DNA of 64,000 nucleotides from Amycolatopsis sp. FBCC-B4732. GTDB lineage: Bacteria; Actinomycetota; Actinomycetes; Mycobacteriales; Pseudonocardiaceae. The stretch is from positions 6,366,501 to 6,430,500 of the forward strand of contig NZ_CP095376.1 of assembly GCF_023008405.1 (NCBI RefSeq). The letters run 5' to 3'. Below are positions 45,547 through 56,016 of the stretch, one piece after another. The position numbers were made by a program, and so were the translations under genes. Numbering within the stretch: the stretch's first letter is position 1; every line of letters starts with the position of its first letter. The notes under the pieces are model-generated. The model did not search any database. It saw only the letters and a program-made list of their open reading frames with translations, and was not told where the DNA came from.

Positions 45547-47145
45547 TCAGCTGAAGTCGACGGCGCGGATCGTGTGCGCCCCGACAGCGGCGCCGATCGG
45601 GTCGAGCAGGTGCGCGTCGATGTGGCGGTCGACGCGCAGCAGCATGACCGCGTCGGAGCCGTCGGTGGTCTGGCTGATCTGCGCGGCCTCGATGTTGATG
45701 CCGGCCTCGCCGAGCAGCGTGCCGACGCGGCCCATCACGCCCGGGCGGTCCGGGTACTCGACCAGCAGGACCGTGCCCTCGGCACGCAGGTCGAACCCGC
45801 GGCCGTTGACCTCGACCAGCTTCTCGACCTCGTCCTTGCCGGTGACCGAACCGGACACGGTCAGCGCCTGCCCGTCCGAGTGCACCGCGCGGACCGTGAC
45901 GAGGCTGCGGAACTTCGGGCTCTCCGGCTCGGTGGTCAGCTCGACCTGCACGCCCAGCTTCTCCGCCAGCTGCGGCGCGTTGACGAACGTGACCTGGTCC
46001 TCGACCACGCCGGTGAACACCCCGCGCAGGGCCGCCAGCTGCAGCACCGCGGTGTCCTCGTTGGAGATCTCGCCCTTGACCTGCACGGTCACCGACGTCG
46101 GCGCCTTCGGGTTCAGCGCGGTCAGCAGCGTGCCCAGCTTCTGGGTCAGCGACAGGTACGGGCGGACGTGCTCGCCGACCGCGCCGCCGCCGGAAACGTT
46201 GACCGCGTCCGGCACGAAGTCGCCGCGCAGCGCCAGCAGCACGGACTTCGCGACGTCGGTGCCCGCGCGGTCCTGCGCCTCCGCCGTCGAAGCGCCCAGG
46301 TGCGGCGTCACGACGACGTTCTCCAGGGCGAACAGCGGGCTCGACGTGGTCGGCTCGGTGACGAAGACGTCGATGCCGGCGCCGCCGACGTGGCCCGAGC
46401 GCAGCGCGTCGGCGAGGTCTTCCTCGACGATCAGCCCGCCGCGGGCGGCGTTGACGATGATGACGCCCGGTTTGGTCTTCTTCAGCGCCTCGGCGTCGAT
46501 GAGGCCCTTGGTCTCCGGCGTCTTCGGCAGGTGGATGGAGATCGCGTCGGCGCGCGTGAGCAGCTCGTCGAGGGTGACGAGCTCGATGCCGAGCTGCGCG
46601 GCGCGCGCGGCCGAGACGTAGGGGTCGTAGGCGATCAGCTTGGTGTCGAAGGCGGCCAGGCGCTGGGCGAACAGCTGCCCGATCTTGCCGAGGCCGACCA
46701 CGCCGACGGTCTTGCCCTGCAGTTCCACACCGGAGAACGAGCTGCGCTTCCACTCGCCGGCGCGCAGGCTCTGGCTGGCGGCCGGGACCCGGCGCGCGAC
46801 GGCCAGCAGCAGCGCCACGGCGTGCTCGGCGGCGGAGACGATGTTGGACGTCGGGGCGTTGACGACCAGGACACCGCGTTCGGTGGCCGCGGGGACCTCG
46901 ACGTTGTCCAGGCCGACACCGGCGCGGGCGACAACCTTCAGCTGCGAGGTGGCGCCGAAGACCTCGGCGTCGACCTTGGTGGCGGAGCGGACCAGGAGCG
47001 CGTCGGCGCTCTTCACCGCCTCGAGCAGCGCGGATCGGTCCGTGCCGTCGACGTGCCGGACCTCCACCTCGTCACCGAAGACGCTCAGCACGGAGGGAGC
47101 GAGCTTCTCCGCGATGAGGACGACGGGCTTGCTGGGCTTGCTCAC
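45547..47145 (-). CDS. serA: D-3-phosphoglycerate dehydrogenase
   Basis: 532 residues, the long actinobacterial form. First step of phosphorylated serine synthesis. Substrate domain, NAD-binding VGVVGLGKIGQ, catalytic motifs NAARGGLI, HLPKTPETKG and HLGAST, an intervening allosteric domain (about 320-450) and a C-terminal ACT domain (TVLLVEYPDRPGVMG) for serine feedback. GTG start with GGGAG upstream. Single-gene unit between the protease and a TetR gene. Confidence 0.97.
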   Translation of the reverse strand: MSKPSKPVVLIAEKLAPSVLSVFGDEVEVRHVDGTDRSALLEAVKSADALLVRSATKVDAEVFGATSQLKVVARAGVGLDNVEVPAATERGVLVVNAPTSNIVSAAEHAVALLLAVARRVPAASQSLRAGEWKRSSFSGVELQGKTVGVVGLGKIGQLFAQRLAAFDTKLIAYDPYVSAARAAQLGIELVTLDELLTRADAISIHLPKTPETKGLIDAEALKKTKPGVIIVNAARGGLIVEEDLADALRSGHVGGAGIDVFVTEPTTSSPLFALENVVVTPHLGASTAEAQDRAGTDVAKSVLLALRGDFVPDAVNVSGGGAVGEHVRPYLSLTQKLGTLLTALNPKAPTSVTVQVKGEISNEDTAVLQLAALRGVFTGVVEDQVTFVNAPQLAEKLGVQVELTTEPESPKFRSLVTVRAVHSDGQALTVSGSVTGKDEVEKLVEVNGRGFDLRAEGTVLLVEYPDRPGVMGRVGTLLGEAGINIEAAQISQTTDGSDAVMLLRVDRHIDAHLLDPIGAAVGAHTIRAVDFS

Positions 47146-47270
47146 GATGCGGCTCCCACTATCTGGTCACTTCCAGGACGCTTGGGTCGACAAACGGTCA
47201 TAAGCACGTCGTTGTGCCCCGGTCGTGGCGGAGTTTAACCCGCTGGGCCGCCCCCTGGCTTCCCATGGTG

Positions 47271-47834
47271 TTAACTCGCTCGTAATCCCTCGAAAACAAG
47301 AGCCAGCAGGCGCTGCATGCCCCCCGGGCCGGGCAGGTGCCCGCCCGCCCAGGATGCCGCGTGCAGCAACAGAAGGAGCTCGTGCGTGGTGACGTCCGCG
47401 CGGAGTTCGCCCGCTTCCTTCGCGCGTTCCACCAGCTGGGAACCGGCGTCCCGCATCGCGTGGCAGGACGCGTACAACCGGGATGTTTCGTCGCTGAGCG
47501 CGTCGGCGGTCAGCTCCACGAGCCCGCGGAAGGTGCCCATGGCTTCGCCGAGCCCGGCGAGCCAGGTCTGCAGCGCGGTCAGCGGCTCGGGGTGGGTCAG
47601 CAGTTCGCGGGCGCGGCCGGCCTGGCCGTCGAACCGGGCGCGCAGCAGCGTTTCGAGCAGCGCCTCCCGGGTCGGGAAGTGCCGGTAGAGCGTGCCGATG
47701 CCGACCCCGGCGCGGCGCGCGATGTCTTCCAGCGACGCCTCGACGCCGTGTTCGGCGAAGGCGCGCTGGGCCTGCGCGAGCAGGGCTTCGTAGTTGCGGC
47801 GGGCGTCCGCGCGCATCGGTTTCACGTCGGTCAT
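47271..47834 (-). CDS. TetR/AcrR-family repressor
   Basis: 187 residues. N-terminal helix-turn-helix (about 10-57; LEDIARRAGVGIGTLYRHFPTREALLE), then an all-helical ligand domain. ATG 47834 follows GGGAGGG; the longer open frame lacks a site. Divergent from two LLM oxidoreductase genes, with inverted repeats in the spacer, so it probably controls them and itself. Confidence 0.9.
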   Translation of the reverse strand: MTDVKPMRADARRNYEALLAQAQRAFAEHGVEASLEDIARRAGVGIGTLYRHFPTREALLETLLRARFDGQAGRARELLTHPEPLTALQTWLAGLGEAMGTFRGLVELTADALSDETSRLYASCHAMRDAGSQLVERAKEAGELRADVTTHELLLLLHAASWAGGHLPGPGGMQRLLALVFEGLRAS

Positions 47835-47864
47835 CGCCCTCCCGACCTTACCCGGTAGCCAATC

Positions 47865-47900
47865 GGAGGCCACCTCCGTATATTAACCGGAGGCAGCCTC
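47865..47900. promoter_or_regulatory. Candidate TetR operators in the divergent spacer
   Basis: GGAGG-CCA-CCTCC (47865-47877) and a second related dyad CCGGAGGCAGCCTC (47887-47900) flank TATATTA, which could be the -10 box of the oxidoreductase promoter. The arrangement suits repression by a dimeric TetR protein. Confidence 0.5.
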
Positions 47901-47924
47901 ATCTTACTGGGAGGAATTTCGAGG

Positions 47925-48824
47925 ATGACTCTGATCGAAGACACCCGCGCCCGGCTCGGCGCGATCGGCGCCTGGCTGCCGAGCGCACCGCTGGCCCCGC
48001 CCCCGGCCGTCGAACGCGCGGCGACGCGCCGGCTCGCCGAGGCCGGCTACGGCTCGGTCTGGAGCGGCGAAGGCCCCGGCGGCCGCGAGTTGTTCGCCGC
48101 CTTCGGCGACCTGCTCGCGTCGGTGCCGGACGTCGTGCTCGGCGCCGGCATCGCCAGCACCTGGGCGCGGCCCGGGCGGACCGCCGAAAAGGGCGGGGCG
48201 ACGCTCGCGCACGCCCACCCGGGCCGGCTGGTGCTCGGCATCGGCATCGGGCACGCGTTCCAGGCGGCGAAGTACGGCGAGGAGTACCGGCCGCTGGACC
48301 GGATGCGCGCCTACCTGTCCGAAATGGACGCCGCGGCCGCGGAAAACCCCGCCCCGGTGGCGTTTCCCCGCGTGCTCGCCGCGGTCGGGCCCCGCATGCT
48401 GGAGCTCGCCCGCGACCACGCCGACGGCGCGCACCCGTTCGCCCAGCCGGTCTCGCACACGCCGTACGCACGCGAAATCCTCGGGCCGGACAAGCTGCTC
48501 ATCCCCCACCAGACCGTCCTGCTCGGCAGCCGCGAGGACGCCCGGGCGAGCGTCCGGCGCAGCGTGGCGCAATCACGGGAGTTCCAGGTGAAGGCCTACC
48601 TCGCGGGCTGGAAACGGCTCGGCTACACCGAAGCCGACATCGACGGCCCGAGCGACCGGTTCGTCGACGACCTCGTCCTCTGGGGCGACGCGCAGACCAT
48701 CGCGAAACGCGTGCGGGAAGTGCTCGACGCGGGCGCGGACCACGTCCTGCTGACGCCATCCGCGTCGTCGTTCGAGTCCACTGTGGACACCCTGGTCGAG
48801 CTGGCCCCGGCGGTGCTCCGGTGA
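47925..48824 (+). CDS. LLM-class flavin/F420-dependent oxidoreductase
   Basis: 299 residues. Luciferase-like TIM barrel: IGAWLPSAPL start, SVWSGEGPGGRELF, HPGRLVLGIGIGHAFQ and ADGAHPFAQPVSHT, closing with DAGADHVLLTP. Resembles the F420-dependent subgroup found in mycobacteria and relatives. Substrate unknown. GGGAGG upstream. Overlaps the next gene by four bases (GTGA). Confidence 0.88.
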   Translation: MTLIEDTRARLGAIGAWLPSAPLAPPPAVERAATRRLAEAGYGSVWSGEGPGGRELFAAFGDLLASVPDVVLGAGIASTWARPGRTAEKGGATLAHAHPGRLVLGIGIGHAFQAAKYGEEYRPLDRMRAYLSEMDAAAAENPAPVAFPRVLAAVGPRMLELARDHADGAHPFAQPVSHTPYAREILGPDKLLIPHQTVLLGSREDARASVRRSVAQSREFQVKAYLAGWKRLGYTEADIDGPSDRFVDDLVLWGDAQTIAKRVREVLDAGADHVLLTPSASSFESTVDTLVELAPAVLR

Positions 48825-49633
48825 GCGTCGGCGTCTGGCAGTTCTTCGACGGCGTCCCGGTCGGCGAGCTCCGCGAAACGGCCGCCGAGGTGGAGGAACT
48901 CGGCTTCGCCGCGCTCTGGTTCGGCGAGTACGCCGGCCGGGAAGCGTTCACGCAGGCGGCGTTGCTGCTCGCGGCGACGTCGAAGCTGACCGTCGCCACC
49001 GGGGTCGCGCGCTTCGACCAGCGTTCGCCGCTCGCCGCGGAAGGCGCGATCCGGGCGCTGGGCGAGGCCTACCCGGGCCGGTTCGTCGCGGGGCTCGGCG
49101 GGCACCGGCCCGGTGCCCGCCCGCTGACGGCGTTGCGCGAATACCTGGCCGGGATGGACGCGGCCGGACTGCCGGGCCTGCCCCAGCCGTCACCCCGGCC
49201 GAGGCGGGTTCTCGCCGCGCTGGGCCCGAAACTCCTGGACCTGGCGGCCGACCGAGCCGACGGCGCCCACCCGTACTTCGTCCCGCCGGAGCACACGGCG
49301 ATGGCGCGCGAACGGCTCGGCCCGGGCAAGTACCTCGCCGTCGAGCAGGCGGTGGTGCTCGACGCGGCCCCGGAGGTGGCCCGCGAGCACGCCGGTCTCT
49401 ACGTGCGGCAGGCACCGCACCACCGGACGAACCTGCGGCGGCTCGGCTTCACCGACGACGACCTCGCCGACGGGGGCAGCGACCGCCTGGTCGACGCCAT
49501 CGTCGTCACGGGCGAACAGCGGATCGCCGACCGGATCCGGGCGCACCTCGACGCGGGCGCCGACCACGTCTGCGTCCAGGTCCTCGCCCGGACGAAGGAC
49601 TCCTACCGCCGCTTGGCGGACCTGCTGCCCTGA
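48821..49633 (+). CDS. Second LLM-class oxidoreductase, paralogue of the preceding one
   Basis: 270 residues. Same fold with FAALWFGEYAGREAF, YPGRFVAGLGGHRPGARP, DRADGAHPYFVPPEHT and DAGADHVCVQVLAR. Likely arose by tandem duplication and may form a heteromer or act on the same compound. Its GTG overlaps the first gene's stop, so both are one operon behind the TetR operators. Confidence 0.88.
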   Translation: MSVGVWQFFDGVPVGELRETAAEVEELGFAALWFGEYAGREAFTQAALLLAATSKLTVATGVARFDQRSPLAAEGAIRALGEAYPGRFVAGLGGHRPGARPLTALREYLAGMDAAGLPGLPQPSPRPRRVLAALGPKLLDLAADRADGAHPYFVPPEHTAMARERLGPGKYLAVEQAVVLDAAPEVAREHAGLYVRQAPHHRTNLRRLGFTDDDLADGGSDRLVDAIVVTGEQRIADRIRAHLDAGADHVCVQVLARTKDSYRRLADLLP

Positions 49634-49780
49634 CCGGGGGTACGCTGGCGGGACGCGGTGAGGGCCGCGTCCCGTCCGCGGAAAGGGCCGAGCCCACCCC
49701 CGCAGCACCGCACCACCAGCTCCGCACCTTCTTTCCTGCCCGGTGCCGGCGGACCACGGGCGACGAGGGAAGGAGGCACC

Positions 49781-51097
49781 ATGGGCGTGCTGCCCGCCAA
49801 ACCCAGCCTGGACCAGCTGCGCAACCGCGCGAAAGACCTCGCGCGCGCCGAAGGCGTCAAGCTGTCCGAAGCGCAGTTCCGCATCGCCCGGGACCACGGG
49901 TTCCCGAGCTGGCCGAAGCTGCGCGCCTACGTCCGGCGCGTCACCGAGCACGGCGAAACCCTGCAGCACCCGTACCATCAGGACGTCGAATACTACGCCG
50001 GGCGCGCGCTCGGCATGCTCGCCTCGGCCGAGGACGAGACGCCCGGCGCCCGCGAGCCGTTCGCCCGCTGGGGCCAGCCGCCGACCCGCGACGGCGCCCG
50101 CGTGGTCGTCGCCCGTGAGCACGGTTTCGGCTCCTGGCAGGGACTTCTCACCCACGTCCGGTCACTTGTGGACAGTGGTGAGCCGTTCGCCCGCGCGTAC
50201 CGGGCCGTCGAAGACCGGGACGTCGACCGGCTCGAAACGCTCCTCGCCGAGTTCCCCGGGCTCGTCACCGCCCGCGGCACCAACGGCAACGACCTGCTCG
50301 GCATGGCCGGCGCGACCTGCGACGAGCGGCTCAGCCGCGTCCTGCTCGCCCACGGCGCCGACCCCGCGCGCGGCAACGTCCACGGCTGGACGCCGTTGCA
50401 CCAAGCCGCGTACAGCAACCTCCCGCTGCTGCTCGGCCTGCTGCTCGAAGCGGGCGCCCCGATCGGGGTCTCCGCCCGCGGCGACGGCGGCACCCCCCTG
50501 GTCGTCGCCCTGTTCTGGGGCCACCGCGAAGCGGCGGAAACCCTGGCCGCGCACAGCCGGGCGCCGGCCAACCTGCGCGTGGCGGCCGGGCTCGGCGACA
50601 CCGGGCTCCTGGACGAACTCCTGACGTCGGGCCGCGGCGGTGAGCACCGCGGTTTTTACCGGCCCCACAGCGGTTTCCCGGCCTGGCACCCGGGCGATGA
50701 CCCGGCCGAAGCCCGCGACGAAGCCCTCGCCTGGGCCGCCCGCAACGACCGCACCGAAGCCCTGTGCACCCTCGTCTCGCGCGGAGCCGGCGTGGACGCC
50801 GATGTCTACCGCGGCACGGCGCTGGCGTGGGCGGCGGCGAAGGGCAGGCTCGCCGCCGTCCGGACGCTGCTGGAGCTCGGCGCCGACGTGAACCACCCGG
50901 GCACGTTCGGCGGCCCGAAGCACGGCGAAGGCGTCACGGCCCTGCACTTGGCCGCGGAGTCCGGGCACCTCGACGTCATCCGGGTCCTCCTGGAAAACGG
51001 CGCCGACCGCGGTGCGCAGGATGCGAACTTCGGCAGCACGCCCGGGACGTGGGCGGAGGTGTGCGGGCAGCCGGCCGCCCGGGAGCTGCTCCGCTAG
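49781..51097 (+). CDS. Ankyrin-repeat protein
   Basis: 438 residues. N-terminal helical module (PSLDQLRNRAKDLAR, FRIARDHGFPSWPKLRAYV) is seen in actinobacterial ankyrin proteins and recurs in part at residues 103-130. From about 130 onward come ankyrin-type repeats (GWTPLHQAAYSNLPLLLGLL, GVTALHLAAESGHLDVIRVL). No signal peptide, so cytosolic and probably a protein-binding scaffold. AAGGAGG before ATG 49781 fixes the start; the open frame extends 41 codons upstream. Confidence 0.85.
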   Translation: MGVLPAKPSLDQLRNRAKDLARAEGVKLSEAQFRIARDHGFPSWPKLRAYVRRVTEHGETLQHPYHQDVEYYAGRALGMLASAEDETPGAREPFARWGQPPTRDGARVVVAREHGFGSWQGLLTHVRSLVDSGEPFARAYRAVEDRDVDRLETLLAEFPGLVTARGTNGNDLLGMAGATCDERLSRVLLAHGADPARGNVHGWTPLHQAAYSNLPLLLGLLLEAGAPIGVSARGDGGTPLVVALFWGHREAAETLAAHSRAPANLRVAAGLGDTGLLDELLTSGRGGEHRGFYRPHSGFPAWHPGDDPAEARDEALAWAARNDRTEALCTLVSRGAGVDADVYRGTALAWAAAKGRLAAVRTLLELGADVNHPGTFGGPKHGEGVTALHLAAESGHLDVIRVLLENGADRGAQDANFGSTPGTWAEVCGQPAARELLR

Positions 51098-51102
51098 ACA
51101 AC

Positions 51103-51146
51103 CGGAGTCTGTAGTCCGTATCTTCAAAGGCGGACTACAGACTCCG
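51103..51146. promoter_or_regulatory. Perfect 16-bp dyad around a possible -10 box
   Basis: CGGAGTCTGTAGTCCG and CGGACTACAGACTCCG separated by 12 bases that contain TATCTT. It can be read as the terminator of the ankyrin gene (arms followed by TTTT) or as an operator straddling the promoter of the SnoaL gene whose start is 22 bases away. Both may apply. Confidence 0.6.
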
Positions 51147-51167
51147 TTTTGCCTTCCGGGAGGAACC

Positions 51168-52037
51168 GTGACCACACCCCGCGACGTCTTCACCGCGTTG
51201 TCCGACGGGATCGGCGAAGGCCGCTTCGGCGAGCTTTCCGCGCTCTACGCCGAAGACACCGTCGTCGAACACCCCCAGGCCGTCCCCCGGCCGACGCGCC
51301 TGACCGGCCGCGCCGCGGTCCACGAGCGGTTCGCGAGCCCGCTCGTCGGGGCGCTGCGGCTCAAGCGCAAGAACGTCGTGGTGCACGAGACGACGGACCC
51401 CGAAGTGATCGTCGCCGAATACGACTACGACGCCGAGTCCGTCGAGACCGGCCGGACGATCGAGGCGGCCAACGTCCACGTGCTGCGCGTCCGCGACGGC
51501 CTGATCGTCCATTCCCGCGACTACCACGACTACCTGAAGCTCGCCGCCGTCCGCGACGGCGTCGACCAGCTGGTGAAGGCGTACGAGCAGGCGCCGCCGC
51601 GCGAGCTTTCGCCGGTCACCCCGGAGAGCGCGGGCACGGTGTTCGAGCGGCTCGTGCACGGCGTGGCGGGCGGGCGCTGGGACGAGCTGCCGGAGCTGTA
51701 CGCGGCGGAAACCCACGTCACGCACCCGTTCCTGCCGGGCTCGGAGGTGCTGCGCACGCGCGACGAGCTGCGGGCGCACTTCGCGGCGGGCAAGGCGCTG
51801 AACCCGGGTTTCACCGTCGCGGACCTGGTCACCTACCAGGGCACCGACCCCGAGGTGCTGATCGGCGAATTCGCCTACCAGGGCGAGTACGGCGGGCGCC
51901 CGGTGCGGATCGCGAACATCTTCGTCCTGCGGGTCCGCGACGGGCTGATCGTCGAGTCCCGCGACTACGGCGACCACCTCGCCGTCGCGGGCGACCTCGG
52001 CCGGATCCCCGAACTGGCCGCGAAACTGACGTTCTAG
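51168..52037 (+). CDS. Double SnoaL/NTF2-like protein
   Basis: 289 residues made of two tandem SnoaL-like domains (about 1-135 and 150-285). The halves share the pattern DPEV(I/L)(V/I)(A/G)E(Y/F) and HVLRVRDGLIVHSRDYHD versus FVLRVRDGLIVESRDYGD, so it is an internal duplication. NTF2-like folds serve as small-molecule isomerases, cyclases or binding proteins; no activity can be assigned. GTG 51168 has GGGAGG upstream. Confidence 0.85.
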   Translation: MTTPRDVFTALSDGIGEGRFGELSALYAEDTVVEHPQAVPRPTRLTGRAAVHERFASPLVGALRLKRKNVVVHETTDPEVIVAEYDYDAESVETGRTIEAANVHVLRVRDGLIVHSRDYHDYLKLAAVRDGVDQLVKAYEQAPPRELSPVTPESAGTVFERLVHGVAGGRWDELPELYAAETHVTHPFLPGSEVLRTRDELRAHFAAGKALNPGFTVADLVTYQGTDPEVLIGEFAYQGEYGGRPVRIANIFVLRVRDGLIVESRDYGDHLAVAGDLGRIPELAAKLTF

Positions 52038-52291
52038 GCCTCGCCGAGGTCGTTGAATTCGCCGTCTTCGACGCCCTTCGTGAACGCGTCCCACTCCGCC
52101 ATCGTGAAGACCATGACCGTGCCGTCGACGTCCGGCGAGCGCCGCATCGCGACGTAGGTGGCACCGTCGGTGTGCTCGACGAACGCGTACTCGACGACCT
52201 CGTCGAGGGTGACGCCCGCGGGCTCGCCCCGGATCCACTCGGCCCCGGAAAGGTCGAGGTGGTGCCGGATGTGCGCCTTGTCGTCGGTCAT
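52034..52291 (-). CDS. DUF397 protein
   Basis: 85 residues. Shows the family pattern DLSGAEWIRG ... YVAMRRSPD ... VMVFTMAEWDAFTKGVEDGEF. DUF397 proteins usually sit beside an XRE regulator and affect development in streptomycetes; no such partner is here, so this copy is an orphan. Its stop codon shares the CTAG palindrome with the convergent SnoaL gene. Confidence 0.85.
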   Translation of the reverse strand: MTDDKAHIRHHLDLSGAEWIRGEPAGVTLDEVVEYAFVEHTDGATYVAMRRSPDVDGTVMVFTMAEWDAFTKGVEDGEFNDLGEA

Positions 52292-52365
52292 GCGGTAAGC
52301 GTAGCCAAAACGCGCCGGAGGGGACGCCGCGACGGCGTCCCCTCCGGTGTCCTGCGGGTGAAAGA

Positions 52366-53412
<1,047 letters not shown>

Positions 53413-53919
53413 TCAACGCGGTGAGGTGGCGGTGATCGAGCGGGCGCCCCGCCCGACCGCGACCATGCCGGACTGCACGAGCTCGCGGATGCCATACGGC
53501 TCCAGCATCCGCAGCAGCGCACCGATCTTGTCGGACGTCCCGGTGGCCTCGACGGTGAGCGCCTCCGGGGAGACGTCCACCACCTTGGCGCGGAAGAGCT
53601 GGACGGTTTCGAGGACCTGGCTGCGCACGGTGTTGTCGGCGCGCACCTTCACGAGCAGCAGTTCGCGCTGCACGGCGGTCGACTGCTCCAGCTCGACGAT
53701 CTTGATCACGTTGACCAGCTTGTTGAGCTGTTTCGTCACCTGTTCGAGCGGTAGCTCTTCCACGGCGACCACGATCGTCATCCGGGACACCTCGGGGTTC
53801 TCCGTGGGCCCGACGGCAAGGGACTCGATGTTGAATCCGCGGCGGGAGAACAGGCCCGAGACGCGCGCGAGCACACCGGGCTTGTTCTCGACCAGGACAC
53901 TCAGCGTGTGGACGCTCAT
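53413..53919 (-). CDS. ilvN: Acetolactate synthase small (regulatory) subunit
   Basis: 168 residues. N-terminal ACT domain (TLSVLVENKPGVLARVSGLFSRRGFNI) binds valine for feedback; a second ACT-like C-terminal domain follows. Starts two bases after the ilvB stop, so subunits are made in step. Confidence 0.97.
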   Translation of the reverse strand: MSVHTLSVLVENKPGVLARVSGLFSRRGFNIESLAVGPTENPEVSRMTIVVAVEELPLEQVTKQLNKLVNVIKIVELEQSTAVQRELLLVKVRADNTVRSQVLETVQLFRAKVVDVSPEALTVEATGTSDKIGALLRMLEPYGIRELVQSGMVAVGRGARSITATSPR

Positions 53920-53921
53920 GA

Positions 53922-55814
53922 TCAGCGCTCACCTTCCGCGGCAGCTTCGACGGCTTCGGTCGTCTCGACCGAAACCTCGTCGTCGTCGAACAGCGGCCGG
54001 ATGCCCCGGACCGCCATGATCTCGTCGTTGCCGGTGCCCGCGGCGACCATCGGCCACACCTGGGCATCCTTCCCGACCACGAAGTCGATCACGACGGGGC
54101 GGTCGTTGATCTCCATCGCGCGGCGGATGGTGGCGTCGACGTCTTCCTTGGTCTCGCAGCGCAGGCCGGCGCACCCCAGCGCTTCGGCCAGCAGCACGAA
54201 GTCGGGGATGCGGTGCTTGTGCGTGCCGAGGTCGGTGTTGGAGTACCGCTCCGAGTAGAAGAGGTTCTGCCACTGCCGGACCATGCCGAGGTTGCCGTTG
54301 TTGATGACGGCGACCTTGATCGGCGCGCCCTCGATGGCGCAGGTGGCCAGCTCCTGGTTCGTCATCTGGAAGCAGCCGTCGCCGTCGATCGCCCAGACCT
54401 GCGTGCCCGGGACGCCGAACTGCGCGCCCATCGCGGCGGGCACCGCGTAGCCCATGGTGCCGAGGCCGCCGGAGTTGATCCAGGTGCGCGGGTTCTCGTA
54501 CTTGACGAACTGCGCGGCCCACATCTGGTGCTGGCCGACGCCGGCGGCGTACACCGCGTCCGGGCCGACGATCTGGCCGATCCGCTCGATGACGTACTGC
54601 GGCGACAGCGAACCGTCGTCCGGCCACTCGTAGCCGGCCGGGTAGTTCTCGCGCCAGTCGTCGGCCTGGGTCCACCAGTCGGTGAGGTCGGGCTTGCCGC
54701 CGTGCTCGAACTCCGTCGTGACGGCGGTGATCAGCTCGCCGATGATCTCCTTGCAGTCACCCACGATCGGCACGTCGGCCTTGCGGTTCTTGGAGATCTC
54801 GGCCGGGTCGATGTCGGCGTGCACGACCGCGGCGTCCGGCGCGAACGACGAGAGCTGGCCGGTGACGCGGTCGTCGAAGCGGGCGCCGAGCGCGATCAGC
54901 AGGTCGGCGCGCTGCATCGCGGCGACGGCGGCGACCGTGCCGTGCATGCCCGGCATGCCGAGGTGCTGCGGGTGCGAGTCGGGGAACGCGCCGCGCGCCA
55001 TCAGCGTGGTGACGACGGGGATGTTCGTCAGCTCGGCGAGCTGCTTGAGCTGCTCGTGCGCTTCGGCCTTGATCACGCCGCCGCCGACGTAGAGCACCGG
55101 GCGGCGCGACTTCGCGATCAGCTTCGCGGCTTCGCGGACCTGCTTGCCGTGCGGGCGCAGCGTCGGGCGGTAACCCGGGAGGCGCAGCTCGGTCGGCCAG
55201 GAGAACGAGGTCATCTCCTGCAGCACGTCCTTGGGGATGTCCACCAGGACGGGGCCGGGCCGGCCCGTGGCGGCCAGGTGGAACGCCTCGGCGATGGTCC
55301 GCGGGATCTCCGCCGGGTCCGTCACGAGGAAGTTGTGCTTGGTGATCGGCATGGTGATGCCGCAGATGTCGGCTTCCTGGAACGCGTCGGTGCCGATCAG
55401 CGCCCGGGACTGCTGGCCGGTGATGGCCACGACCGGGACGGAGTCCATGTTGGCGTCGGCGAGCGGGGTGACCAGGTTGGTCGCGCCGGGGCCCGACGTG
55501 GCCATGCACACGCCGACCTTGCCGGTGGCCTGGGCGTAGCCGGTCGCCGCGTGCCCCGCGCCCTGTTCGTGGCGGACCAGGACGTGGCGGACCTTCGTCG
55601 AGTCGAGCAACGGGTCGTAGGCGGGCAGGATGGTGCCGCCCGGGATGCCGAAGACCACTTCGGCGCCGACGGCCTCGAGCGAGCGCACGAGTGACTGGGC
55701 GCCGGTGACGCGCACCGGCGTTCCCGCCGGGGGCGCCGGCTTCGGACGAGCTCCGGACGTACCGGGCGTCGGCCCGGGTTTCGCGTCGCTGCTGCGCGAC
55801 GTGGCACTGGTCAT
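53922..55814 (-). CDS. ilvB: Acetolactate synthase large subunit
   Basis: 630 residues. Thiamine-diphosphate enzyme at the branch to valine/leucine and isoleucine. About 40 disordered Pro/Ala-rich residues precede the TPP domain ([14 protein letters not shown]); the C-terminal half has the TPP motif [14 protein letters not shown]...NNGNLG. Preceded by a leader peptide and terminator. First gene of ilvBNC. Confidence 0.97.
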   Translation of the reverse strand: MTSATSRSSDAKPGPTPGTSGARPKPAPPAGTPVRVTGAQSLVRSLEAVGAEVVFGIPGGTILPAYDPLLDSTKVRHVLVRHEQGAGHAATGYAQATGKVGVCMATSGPGATNLVTPLADANMDSVPVVAITGQQSRALIGTDAFQEADICGITMPITKHNFLVTDPAEIPRTIAEAFHLAATGRPGPVLVDIPKDVLQEMTSFSWPTELRLPGYRPTLRPHGKQVREAAKLIAKSRRPVLYVGGGVIKAEAHEQLKQLAELTNIPVVTTLMARGAFPDSHPQHLGMPGMHGTVAAVAAMQRADLLIALGARFDDRVTGQLSSFAPDAAVVHADIDPAEISKNRKADVPIVGDCKEIIGELITAVTTEFEHGGKPDLTDWWTQADDWRENYPAGYEWPDDGSLSPQYVIERIGQIVGPDAVYAAGVGQHQMWAAQFVKYENPRTWINSGGLGTMGYAVPAAMGAQFGVPGTQVWAIDGDGCFQMTNQELATCAIEGAPIKVAVINNGNLGMVRQWQNLFYSERYSNTDLGTHKHRIPDFVLLAEALGCAGLRCETKEDVDATIRRAMEINDRPVVIDFVVGKDAQVWPMVAAGTGNDEIMAVRGIRPLFDDDEVSVETTEAVEAAAEGER

Positions 55815-55897
55815 CGGTTCTGCCTCGTGGGTCTCGGTGTCACTCGTTCGGGTCAGTTTGATGCGGTCGGGCGAAGGAGCTCTTCTCCTTGGGCAAC

Positions 55898-55933
55898 AAA
55901 AAACCCTCGCCGACCGTAAGGTCGCACGAGGGT
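55898..55933 (-). terminator. Attenuator terminator in the ilvB leader
   Basis: On the minus strand, ACCCTCGTGCGACC, TTAC loop, GGTCGGCGAGGGT, then six T. A second 12-bp stem (GCGCGTCGACGC, 55935-55946, with GCGTCGACGCGC, 55966-55977) precedes it and contains the leader peptide's stop codon. Confidence 0.8.
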
Positions 55934-55961
55934 CGCGCGTCGACGCAGCGGAAGGACTTCC

Positions 55962-56009
55962 CTAAGCGTCGACGCGCTTGGGAAGTACGAGGCCGGTCAG
56001 CGGTGTCAC
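55962..56009 (-). CDS. ilvB leader peptide rich in Leu/Val
   Basis: GTG start, 15 residues: MTPLTGLVLPKRVDA. Leu and Val codons make up a third of it, consistent with control by charged branched-chain tRNAs as described for corynebacterial ilvBNC. It begins seven bases after a -10 box, so the leader is probably translated from a leaderless transcript. Confidence 0.75.
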   Translation of the reverse strand: MTPLTGLVLPKRVDA

Positions 56010-56016
56010 GGCGACG

